A DNA stretch of 64,000 bases from Schizochytrium sp. TIO01 (taxonomy: Eukaryota; Sar; Bigyra; Thraustochytrida; Thraustochytriidae). Of this stretch, positions 47,338 through 56,418 are shown in pieces. The notes below the pieces were generated by a model that saw nothing but the letters and a program-made list of their open reading frames with translations, searched no databases and was not told the origin of the DNA. A program made the translations under genes and the position numbers. How positions within the stretch are numbered: the stretch's first letter is position 1; every line of letters begins with the position of its first letter. Location of the stretch: the NCBI GenBank assembly GCA_004764695.1, contig SMSO01000007.1:1247270-1311269 (forward strand), read 5' to 3'.

Positions 47338-50244
47338 CTATGCCCAAAGATTAGTTATTTGATTCTCGAGTCTAAAAGGATCTGGACCTGCTAGGTTAAG
47401 AGAAACCAGAACTGGAGGCAAATTCTCGTCTTCATCATGCCTTTCAGATGCTTCAAAAGGTGGACTCATGTGGAGGAGACGTGTACTTGTCGATCGAAGC
47501 GTAAACAGCTGCCGACCGCGTACCCGATGCAGTACATGCTCTGGTAAACGCACCCACAAGGCCAGAGTGTCGCCCACAAAAACATCTAGTTTCTCAAGAC
47601 TAACCTTGAATTGTACATAGTCAAGGGCCTTCTCAAGATTTGTTACTCGGCATAAGTCCTCGTCACCAAGAAGTGCAGTACTTGCACTTCCATTTTTTGT
47701 AATGCGCCATTGCATTCCTAAGATCCCACCATTTGGCGTTCGACGGTCACGTAGGGCAGAGCCAGTACCAACCTTTTCAATTCGGATGTTCCATTCGAGC
47801 TGCAGAGAGCCTCTCCTTGTCCCTGCATGAACATAAAAATCATGTAATCGATGAAAACTGTTCGCGGCGTTCCGTCCATCAACTAAAATAGAAGTTTCTA
47901 GTTCCCAGTTTCGCTCTTGGATCACTGTGAGTCTAGATGTTCTAGTGTTAACACTTGCAGACGCAACATCACTACTTTTGTGGCCTCGAGGCGAAGGTGA
48001 GACATGCCTGACTTGTTTTAGCTGATTCTTGTTCTCAACTATTGCCCGTACTGAGAGTTTTTGCATATAAGTTCCTTTCCACATGGAATGCCCAGGTCCA
48101 GATTTCATATCAGGACGAAGTTCGATTATCAACTTATCACCTGAACGCCATCCTTTGGTGCTTACTTCATATTGCATCCAAGACTTGCGTGGGTCTCCAC
48201 GTTGTGTTGAAGCTACCAAGTGCCCGTTTTGATGACTATCTCCCGCGGAAATGACATCTGCCTTGGCTTCTCCAACAACCTGATTTCGGCGCTCGCGAAG
48301 CACCCGCCACTCCATTGGTGGGTCTGTCTCCCAGAGCAGTAATGTGTCAAACTCATCCCCAAGCGCGGGTGGGAGCGTGACCTCACATATATCTACGGAA
48401 CGATCAGTCGGCTCAACGCATAAGCTTTGTAAGGAGACCCGTTTGGCCTGGTTGTAAACCTCAATTGCTCCGGCAACATTGTTCTCGGTATCCTCTGCAT
48501 CTGCACTAATCCCACGGTCAACTTGCAAAGCCTCGTACAAGCGCTTCCGCATGTTAATAGAAAAAAACAAATGTTCAGATGGGCCAAGGCTTCGCAAGCT
48601 CGTCTTGAGCTTGACAGCTTCGCATAACCTCTCTGCTCCAGTTTGAGAATTGTCTAGATCAGCGCGATAGAACTTATTTCGTGCCAAGTTGAGTTCATAT
48701 AATGGAGCTTCAGTATTCAACAGTGCACTAGCAAGCTGGCCAGCGCTCGTGTCAGTAAGCTCATTTGATGAAAGATCAATATACTTTAGAGTAAAGCTTG
48801 AAGCAATAGCCTTTGCAAGCCAAGATGCTCCGAGACTACCAATCGCATTCATACGCAAGACAAGTTTCTCTAGTAAGTGAAAATTTTCTCGCGTTGCTTC
48901 TCGAAGTTTGGCTTGGAACTTTGGATCCTGCACATCCAGTCCACCCATGGTGTTTTGAGCGCGTATCATGGCTTTTGCGATGCTGACAGCCCCAGTAGAC
49001 CCAATGAAGGCCATGCTTAAGTCTAGCTCTCGAAGGTAGGCTGTACTAAGTCCTTCAGAAGCGAGCGTCACTACTGCTGCTTTAGGTAAAGAACGGAAAC
49101 ACATCCCAAGGGATGTAATGTTACAATGCGCTGACATTACCCTCATGATGAAAGTTGCAGTGTTGCCTTTCTTGGTAAGGGAGGATCGATCGTGTCGAGG
49201 ATCACCTAGACTTATCGTCAGTGACCTCAAAGAATTCTTTGCAGTACCAAACAACTCTCCTAGTACCCTTCCAGCATCTGGATCGTCTGCAAAAGGGTTA
49301 TCACTGAGGTTTAAGCACTCTAATACTTCGTTACGGAGGAGAGCTTTCCCGAGAGTTTGTGCGCCTATCAAATGAAGGCGGTTCCCCTGAAGATAGAGTT
49401 CTTTCAACATAACAGCACGATTGGAAAGGATCTGTGCTAAAAGACCCGTGCACGAGTCCCCAAGATCATTGTAGCTGAGATCAAGAATTTGTAATGTGGG
49501 TACATGCACAATAGCTTTCCCGAGACGTTCAATCATGGGGTCATTAACACCTTGCCGGCTGAGGTGCAAAGCAGTGAGCTTCTCAAGCATCTCGGTGTTT
49601 CCTAGATCAAGTTTGACCCCTGAAAGATCTGTATACATACCTAGCTCGCCTTCGGAGACTTCGTCATCAACATCATCGTCTATGTCATCTTCTTCTTCAC
49701 TATCGTACAAGTCAGCAACCCGATACAACTGAGGATCAGACGACTTGCTCTCGTCTGGTTCAAAAGTATTTCTCCGCTGCTTCATTCGCATGCTTTGACG
49801 CTGGCCTTCTCGTTTGGCTTCAAGAGAATCGCGTAGTTCTTGTAGTTCACGATCCTTTTCTAGTAATTGAAGCTCCATTAACTTGCGCTCCTTTTCTACA
49901 AGAGCTTGAACTTCTGCCAAAAGTTCTGGATTCTCTTGTGTATTTGTAGGGCTCTTTATGTTTAAGTCACGTGCGGGCCACTCATGCTCAGAAATTTGTT
50001 TACTATCAAGTGAAGATGAAGTTGCCCCTTTTGCACGTGACATCTCCGTTGAGCTCCGTCGTCCCACAAGAGATGCACTCTCCTTCAGTCTTGCCGCTGC
50101 CAAGGACAATGGGCTCAAGTCGCTTTCTTGCCCTGCTGAGGATATACCATTTTGAGTTGGTGTTAGTGATGGCGGTCTTTTCGAGACCATCTTTGGTGCT
50201 TTAGTCCCTACCCTTGCACGTCTACCGGTGGGTGGGCGCATCAT
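47338..50244 (-). CDS. leucine-rich-repeat protein (RNH1/NLRC3-like LRRs) with two C-terminal beta modules
   Basis: A 968-residue protein, start placed at the ATG at 50244 (the frame runs back 12 codons to a TTG). In order: a basic disordered N-terminus; a coiled coil near 105-160 (EVQALVEKERKLMELQLLEK); an acidic stretch DSEEEDDIDDDVDDEVSEGE; then ribonuclease-inhibitor-type LRRs over about 215-555, with units such as LQILDLSYNDLGDSCTGLLA, LKELYLQGNRLHLIGAQTLG and LKYIDLSSNELTDTSAGQLA. The rest (about 600-968) has no Leu repeats but looks beta-rich, and seems to hold two similar units that each contain an EWRV/QWRI-like strand and a closing stretch about a force or bearing shape (WVRLPEHVLHRVRGRQLFTL). 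I do not recognise these modules. No signal peptide or membrane segment; probably a cytosolic scaffold. Confidence 0.8.
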   Translation of the reverse strand: MMRPPTGRRARVGTKAPKMVSKRPPSLTPTQNGISSAGQESDLSPLSLAAARLKESASLVGRRSSTEMSRAKGATSSSLDSKQISEHEWPARDLNIKSPTNTQENPELLAEVQALVEKERKLMELQLLEKDRELQELRDSLEAKREGQRQSMRMKQRRNTFEPDESKSSDPQLYRVADLYDSEEEDDIDDDVDDEVSEGELGMYTDLSGVKLDLGNTEMLEKLTALHLSRQGVNDPMIERLGKAIVHVPTLQILDLSYNDLGDSCTGLLAQILSNRAVMLKELYLQGNRLHLIGAQTLGKALLRNEVLECLNLSDNPFADDPDAGRVLGELFGTAKNSLRSLTISLGDPRHDRSSLTKKGNTATFIMRVMSAHCNITSLGMCFRSLPKAAVVTLASEGLSTAYLRELDLSMAFIGSTGAVSIAKAMIRAQNTMGGLDVQDPKFQAKLREATRENFHLLEKLVLRMNAIGSLGASWLAKAIASSFTLKYIDLSSNELTDTSAGQLASALLNTEAPLYELNLARNKFYRADLDNSQTGAERLCEAVKLKTSLRSLGPSEHLFFSINMRKRLYEALQVDRGISADAEDTENNVAGAIEVYNQAKRVSLQSLCVEPTDRSVDICEVTLPPALGDEFDTLLLWETDPPMEWRVLRERRNQVVGEAKADVISAGDSHQNGHLVASTQRGDPRKSWMQYEVSTKGWRSGDKLIIELRPDMKSGPGHSMWKGTYMQKLSVRAIVENKNQLKQVRHVSPSPRGHKSSDVASASVNTRTSRLTVIQERNWELETSILVDGRNAANSFHRLHDFYVHAGTRRGSLQLEWNIRIEKVGTGSALRDRRTPNGGILGMQWRITKNGSASTALLGDEDLCRVTNLEKALDYVQFKVSLEKLDVFVGDTLALWVRLPEHVLHRVRGRQLFTLRSTSTRLLHMSPPFEASERHDEDENLPPVLVSLNLAGPDPFRLENQITNLWA

Positions 50245-50313
50245 CTTTCGAGTAATGGTATGATTAGCCGGCTCTAGCAACCTCGCGCGTCTTGACTTTG
50301 GGAGGGTCGCTAC

Positions 50314-50323
50314 TTTATAAATA
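50314..50323 (-). promoter_or_regulatory. TATA-like box of the LRR gene
   Basis: On the minus strand CTATTTATAAAGT lies about 70 bases before the chosen ATG, a sensible distance for a core promoter. Confidence 0.45.
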
Positions 50324-50595
50324 GGTTTGAGTTCGAATCTTGTCTTTTGTCTCGGCAGGCAGACCTGGTTTTGTGTTGAGATGTATTGGGATTGACTCTT
50401 GCTATTGATATCCCTGATCTGTAGCTACTGTAACGGCTTCTTTATATGTTGTAGTAATCATATAGAAAACTGCTAGTGCCAATTTATTTTTATATAAAAA
50501 AAGAAAAAAGGAAAAACAAGGATCCATGGTGAACACAAAAGAGAATTACCAACTGCAAAGGTCGCGCATCTATGGAGTACATTGAGAGATCAAAC

Positions 50596-50611
50596 TATAT
50601 ATATATATATT
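50596..50611. repeat. TA microsatellite
   Basis: Eight TA units in noncoding DNA. Confidence 0.85.
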
Positions 50612-51452
50612 AGCAACCGGCAGGGTTTACTCTTACGTGAAACATTACCTTGACATTGTTCATGATATTTTCAGTCCTTCATGTTCATGTTTAATCTTAT
50701 TCTGTACTTCGTTCCATATTATCCAATCCAGGCTTTTGGCTTGAGACTATTTTATATAGAGCAGATATTATTGTATATAATGATGAGGTTTGGTCACTAA
50801 AAGTTTGATCTTATGTAGGGTAATTTATGTGCTCGTTTGACAAAATTCATCAATATTGGATGTAGTTTTGCAAGGGATAACTGCAATTGCGCACTCTTCA
50901 TTGATTGTAGCGTAGGAGGCAAAATGTGGTTGACTAAGAATGAAAATGGTGCCATAATATCTTTTCCTTCATTGCCTCTCATATCTAGGACAAAATAAAT
51001 TCTAAAACACAAATGTCTCTCTTTCGCTAAATAAGAGGGCAAACGCTGTGAATTCTATTAAAAATCCTGGAAGGCAAAATCATAAAGACAACTTGAAATT
51101 GTGATCGATCACTAGAGTATAATAGGATCAGTGTCATGGGGCACGGATACTGCAGCAACGCGATAATAGATAATTGAATGGTGATGCTTATATACAGTTC
51201 CAGGACAAACAAAAGGTGCAAGGTTCATTTAGTTTACTGGTGATACCTAAAGAAAGACAAGAATGAAATGCTAGCTGTAATGACGGCCAAAGTCGAATAT
51301 ACGCAAAATCAGACTTTGTTGCTAATTGAGAAGAGGAAATCACATTTCTATGTTTGCCTTTTCTCAAAAAATTGTGGCTGGAGCAGCAGCTTGGAAGGTA
51401 ACAAAGCAAATCCTGCTAAAGACTATTTGCAAGCATACTGATAAAGGGTGAC

Positions 51453-52412
51453 TCATGCCCTTTCTGCGATTTGACGGAGTTCCGCGTCCAAAACATCCTT
51501 AAGATGCTGGTAGACGAGCTCAAGCTTGGCGTCGAAGCTGCTGCTTGCGTTGTTGATAATGCGCTGGTGTGGGTGGCCGCGGTATGCTTCCATGACAGCC
51601 GTGTCGAGGCGGCGGGCCTCTTCAAGCTCCTCGGGAGTGGCATCCGGGTGCTTGTCATAGTAGTACGGTTCTGCGCCGTCGGCAGCAGTGACAAGATGGA
51701 GGATAAGATCGTAGCGGTCAAGCACGGAGAGAAGTCCATCTCGCACCCAAGGGTTGAAGTTCAAGACGCGCGGCCATAACTCTGGTGGGATAAATGCTGC
51801 TACATCTGGTAGGGCTCTGTCGTAGAGAATGATTGAAGGTCTCCCCGCAGAGCGTGCAATATCTGTGAAACTCTGTTCCATCTGCAATTGCAGTTCTAGC
51901 AGCCGCCCCTCAAAGATCATCAACTTCGCAGGGTCTCCACCATGTCCAGGATACGCACACCCTCCATTCATGAGCAGAGTAGGTACCTCCGGTACTGTGT
52001 AGACATCCCAGCCATCTTCGCGCAAAACTCGCTCGAGATACTCCACGGACGACGCTTTTCCAGCGCATTGACCACCAGTGATTACGACCTGAAAAACAGG
52101 GATCTCACTTGCAAAAGGGTGATCTTCGTGCTTTGGAGATGTGGGGTTCGGTCCATGCTCTCGGATGTGGGAATCAAGATGATGCCATGGAGACCATTTC
52201 GATTTGGGCCTAGAGTTGCGCTCACGGATGAGCTTCTTCAAGCTTGAGACAATCGCAAAAGCAGAAAATCCAGCAACACAAATAGCGGCACCTGCGGCAA
52301 ATGCATGTCGTTCATCACGGGTGTAATGCGGTACGCGAGCTAGCCAGTCCATGACGGGCCCTGCAGACGCTGGAGGAGCAGACACCGCTGATGATGTTGA
52401 GAATGAGCTCAT
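51453..52412 (-). CDS. Ttd14-like P-loop NTPase (AAA_28/NadR-type) with N-terminal membrane segment
   Basis: A 319-residue protein from the ATG at 52412 (frame open 12 codons further to a GTG). Residues about 38-58 (AFAAGAAICVAGFSAFAIVS) form one membrane segment followed by a basic stretch. The rest resembles the P-loop domain of Drosophila Ttd14, a GTP- and phosphoinositide-binding protein needed for TRPL channel transport. VVITGGQCAGKASSVEYLER corresponds to the Walker A region of that family (usually GGPxxGKT), then GWDVYTVPEVPTLLMNGG, an IILYDRALPDVAAF acidic strand, RYDLILHLVTAADG, and RIINN near the end. The residue after the Walker lysine is Ala (K119, A120) where Ser/Thr is normal; the following residues are Ser-Ser. 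Nucleotide binding is therefore uncertain. A role in membrane traffic is inferred from the family only. Confidence 0.75.
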   Translation of the reverse strand: MSSFSTSSAVSAPPASAGPVMDWLARVPHYTRDERHAFAAGAAICVAGFSAFAIVSSLKKLIRERNSRPKSKWSPWHHLDSHIREHGPNPTSPKHEDHPFASEIPVFQVVITGGQCAGKASSVEYLERVLREDGWDVYTVPEVPTLLMNGGCAYPGHGGDPAKLMIFEGRLLELQLQMEQSFTDIARSAGRPSIILYDRALPDVAAFIPPELWPRVLNFNPWVRDGLLSVLDRYDLILHLVTAADGAEPYYYDKHPDATPEELEEARRLDTAVMEAYRGHPHQRIINNASSSFDAKLELVYQHLKDVLDAELRQIAERA

Positions 52413-53909
52413 GCCACAGTGAACAATCGATCGTTCAACAAGTCTCACGCCTTCAGCGAGAGATTGCGCCCGAAGCTACTGCTGCTGATGCCGACAATCC
52501 AGACGCAGTCGTGAAAGGCTGTCGTTTTAGATGCGAGGCCCTGTCAACGAAGCACTAGGGATTTGGATAAAGTAGGAAACAAGTGATCAAATGCGAAAAA
52601 CCTCTGAAAGAAAAAGAAAGAAAAGAAAAAGAAGCTTTGAGAAGAAAAAAGCTAATTACGACAAATTCTCTTTTTTTTTTCTTTTTTTTTTCGTTCAAGA
52701 GTTTGCAGTCAGTTTGCAATTCAACTACAATCTTGCTCAATGCTCTTTGCAAGAGACTTCGGGGCTTCATCGAGGTTGACGTTGTTGAAGTTTACGCAAG
52801 AAAGCTAATGTTTGGCAGTCAAGTATAAGTCGGACCCGAGGCTGAGGCACGTTCTTTGGGCACTCAGTGTTTGATGAAGCCTTCAAAACATGGAGAGACG
52901 TTCATTTCGAAACAATGGCATCCATCACAAGAGAGGGTGCGATTGAATTCATTGCTAGCAGCCAATCCGCATGTCGGTCAGCACATGGTGTATCATCGCG
53001 ACGTTCGGATCGCAAATAACGAAGAAGTAGTCGATAAGTTCTGCTTTCGGAATTTGGAAATCTACAATCGCAGTGGTAGCTTGAAGAAGCCCAAAGACGG
53101 TTTGCGTTACAAATTCTGATCTACTAAAGAGTAAGCAAACCACACAAACAGCTCTGAAGTCTATCAAGAACGAGCTCACAGCATTTTTAACCAGCACTCA
53201 CCTCAAGAAAATGTCTATCACATTGTTCTCAAGCATAAATGTTGTACGTTAGAAGCTGAAATGTTATGAGTTGTGTTCCAAGCATCTCTTTGCTTCTTGC
53301 TTTTGAGCTTGTTTTGATGGCTCATGCTCTCAGTCCATGTACTGTCTCACTCACGGGTTCATATATCCTGGCATGCGGACTTGTACAAGATCGTGGTCGG
53401 TCCTAGTATTTAGTACCGAGGCATCTCTTCTCTTTTTCCTACTTTTCTGAATGTGATCTTAAAAATTAGTTAGAAAGAGAAGAAACAAAGAAAAGACTGT
53501 TTGCAATTCGAGGTTCATGTCAAATTTCCCCCTCTCTCAACGGGCTACTCCGAGAGTGAGTTGATAGCGCTTCGGCCTGCGAGCTGATGCGATCGATGCA
53601 TGCAAATAGATGGCCATTGGCAGGAAACTACAATTTCCAAAGCGACAGAGGTAGTCAGTTCTGCTAGTACTGGTAATATCAATGTGGCGTTGAAGGATAA
53701 TCATCTTATGTGATTTGTTAACACAAATCCAGATCCCCCCGTTTTCTCACCGATCGAAGATACCCTTCGCAGCCAGCAGCCAAAGCCAGAGCTTTGCAAA
53801 GCCGAAACACTTACGAGAGTTGAGGTTGATCTCGACGTGGCGTTTTGTGCAGCCTTGGCTTGGAGAGATATTGCGCGTTTAGCTGGGTTGCAGTTCTGTC
53901 AAAAGAATA
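52413..53909. other. intergenic between divergent Ttd14-like and GALM genes
   Basis: Upstream regions of both genes. It contains a purine run then a T run near 52.6-52.7 kb. Open frames of up to 87 codons lack recognisable domains. Confidence 0.45.
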
Positions 53910-55049
53910 ATGAGCGTGACCTTTTCGGAGCTCGATGTGCGCTGCGACGCAGGGGATCCACCGATGGCACCTGCTAGACCGCCTGCACCTTTGAAGAAAA
54001 TTACTGTAGAAAATGGTTTGGGTATGTCTATGGAGCTGGCAACATTTGGAGCTACTCTGCTGTCCTTGAAGCTTGATGGAGACGAAATGGTCGTGCGAAT
54101 CGATCAGGAGCAGCTCCCGTGCAGATACGGTACTTATGGAGGCAATACGATTGGACGTTTTGCTAACCGCATTGCCAAAGGAAAGTTTAAACTCAACGGC
54201 GAAAATTATACCCTTGAAGCCAACAATGGCCCAAACTCTCTTCATGGAGGCGTCTTCGGTTTCCACAGACGTGCTTGGGAGGTCGCAGAAACCATCGAAA
54301 CCGCGAACGAGGTTGGCGTCGAAATGAACTACCTGGCTGCAGATGGCGAGGAGGGGTTTCCGGGCAAGCTTTTGGCATCAGCGCGCTACACCCTGTGCTG
54401 CAAGACCAACGAGCTTCGCACGCTCTTTAAGGCTGAGCTTGTTGATGGTGAGGAGCTCTCTACAATCATCAACATGTGCAATCACGTATACTGGAATCTT
54501 TCCGGAAAGCCGTGCCACAAGATTATGGACCACACACTCGAGCTCAACTGCCCCTCATACATTCCTGTTGACGATACCCTGATCCCTATTGGCGAGATTG
54601 CCTCTGTCAAGGATACACCATTTGAGTTTCGCAACAAGCCCTACCGCATTGGCGATCGTATGAAGGAGATTAGCGAGGGCGAGAATTATGGCTATGACCA
54701 CTGCATTAGCTTTCTCTCCCCCGATGACGAGGAAACCGAGTCTGAGGTATCTACAATCACGCGCAATCTTGGTGCTGGCTACGAGAACATGGAGATCAAG
54801 GTACTTGGAACCTTGGCGGATCCAAACTGCTCGGGCCGCAGGATGACCATGTCAACCACGCAGCCGGGTGTTCAAGTTTACACAGGCAACTACATGCCTG
54901 ACGAGCACCAGCACACTGGTGTAGCCCTTGAAACAGAGCACTTTCCTGACACCATTAACCAGCGTGCTAAGAATGACCGCTTCCCAACTGTTACCCTGCA
55001 GCCTGGCGAAAAGTACGCACAAGCCACAATCTATACCTTCGAGGCTTAA
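53910..55049 (+). CDS. GALM: aldose 1-epimerase (galactose mutarotase)
   Basis: A 379-residue mutarotase that interconverts alpha and beta anomers of galactose and glucose, feeding the Leloir pathway. The beta-sandwich family blocks are all present: GTYGGNTIGRFANRIAKGKF (substrate-binding Asn and Arg), NSLHGGVFGFHRRAW with His112, MCNHVYWNLSG with His192, YDHCISF, and the C-terminal ALETEHFPDTINQ whose Glu341 matches the catalytic base. His112/His192 match the two family histidines, so activity is expected. There is no signal peptide, and the protein is probably cytosolic; residues 1-28 are a short extra N-terminal stretch with Pro/Ala. ATG at 53910 follows an A-rich AAAAGAATA context. Single exon. 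Length is slightly above the animal enzyme (about 340) because of that leader and a small acidic insert, PDDEETESEVST. Confidence 0.93.
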   Translation: MSVTFSELDVRCDAGDPPMAPARPPAPLKKITVENGLGMSMELATFGATLLSLKLDGDEMVVRIDQEQLPCRYGTYGGNTIGRFANRIAKGKFKLNGENYTLEANNGPNSLHGGVFGFHRRAWEVAETIETANEVGVEMNYLAADGEEGFPGKLLASARYTLCCKTNELRTLFKAELVDGEELSTIINMCNHVYWNLSGKPCHKIMDHTLELNCPSYIPVDDTLIPIGEIASVKDTPFEFRNKPYRIGDRMKEISEGENYGYDHCISFLSPDDEETESEVSTITRNLGAGYENMEIKVLGTLADPNCSGRRMTMSTTQPGVQVYTGNYMPDEHQHTGVALETEHFPDTINQRAKNDRFPTVTLQPGEKYAQATIYTFEA

Positions 55050-56418
55050 TATTATAAAGCTCAGCGTGAGACATATGTATACGAAGGATTTGCTTCCGCT
55101 TGACGTGTCTCTTCAACAGATGAAGACACGGGCTGCTAGTTCCCACCCTCATCAGTCACAGCAAGTCTCTCGGCTCGAAAATATATCTAGGCCTATCATA
55201 TGTCCAAGAAATGTTAGAAAGTATCCTGTGTTGGGCATAACAGTTTGCATGTGTTCCTAACAGCTCCAATTTGAGTCGACAAGCGACCTCAACTTTATCA
55301 TTCGCAGTATTGTTGGAACATCACATTTAAATAAAAGAGAGTAGCAGTGTCTCATTTGGGTAATACAGATTTACTAACGAGACTACATATCTAAAATCTT
55401 TGTTGCAAGTTTCTGCTTCTCGACCTTCCATCTCTCCCGGTAGCTCCCATTCCCTCCAAACGCATCATTCCTGCTGTACTGTGCAAGAGTAGGCTATAAT
55501 TCCTCTTCTAAATCTAGCTAGAATCATCGTAGTAATTTTACTACAGAACACCATGGTAAAATTTCTCATTCTAATTTTCTTGGTTACTTCGCTATCACTA
55601 GTCCATAAACCAAATAAACTTCACCCCGATTCAGATTGTCTCGTCACCTGCATCTGCAGTTGACCTTGTCCTGGTTTGCCATTTTTATTCTCATCATGAC
55701 TCGAGAGACTCATCCTTCATTTCATTCGTTTCAATTAATTATCAGAGCTACTATGACTGATCTCATATCTATGACCCTGGAGTTGCCTTATCTGGCATTA
55801 CTGAGGCCTATCATAATGTGACTGGTGGTTGGATCGTGAATGGTGAATAGCCCACTTGGGCCACCAAAGTTTCACTTATATGCAGAGAGTTCCACTGTGT
55901 CTAAACTGGTTGCAAGTGAGTTATAAGAGTTTGTTGCATTTGTTTGTTTCACTTGGCGGCTGGTTGGGCTAATGTTATTGATTTGTGTTTGGATTGATTA
56001 TTTCATGTGGCTACGGATTGACGAAGCGAGGCACGGCAAACTCGGATCACGACGCGGCTGCGCGAGGCCGTAGTCGTCGCGGACGCCGCATAACACTCAC
56101 TCTTACCGACCTCGGTACTTAGCGCTCGAGCCTCGCGGCGGGCTGGGCTCAACTCGAGCCAACCCGAGCCGCAAAGGCCGCACTCATTTAGCAACGGCGG
56201 CGCCTCACGGCTTTTCAATTGGGCTCCCACTCGCCTAATAACCTCCCCTTTCTACGTAAAGAGGTGGTTCTGGACGAAGCGTTTATAAAAGGAGCACGTC
56301 GTGGAGTTAGTTCGTGTCCTCGTTTGGTCAACTTAGATTTGGCCTTGAAGGATCTTCATCTTTGACTTTGAACGATCTTGACATCCACAAAATCTCGGCT
56401 AAAGCTTATTGAGCAACC
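55050..56418. other. GALM 3' flank and NUP210 promoter
   Basis: The first kilobase is AT-rich with nothing supported. From 56.0 kb it becomes GC-rich with CGAGCC-type words, then a TATA box and the NUP210 leader. Confidence 0.5.
56282..56292 (+). promoter_or_regulatory. TATA box of NUP210
   Basis: TTTATAAAAGG, a near-consensus TATA box, lies 127 bases before the NUP210 ATG, just downstream of a GC-rich block. Confidence 0.6.

Larger units (their letters stand above)
50245..51452. other. LRR gene promoter and Ttd14-like gene 3' flank
   Basis: Contains the TATA-like box at 50314 and a TA microsatellite at about 50596-50611. Otherwise AT-rich with no supported gene. Confidence 0.45.

Noticed and set aside
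50320-50360. A GAGTTCGAATC sequence that resembles a tRNA T-arm
   Set aside because: The flanking bases do not pair as a T stem and no acceptor or anticodon arm could be placed. I found no convincing tRNA elsewhere.
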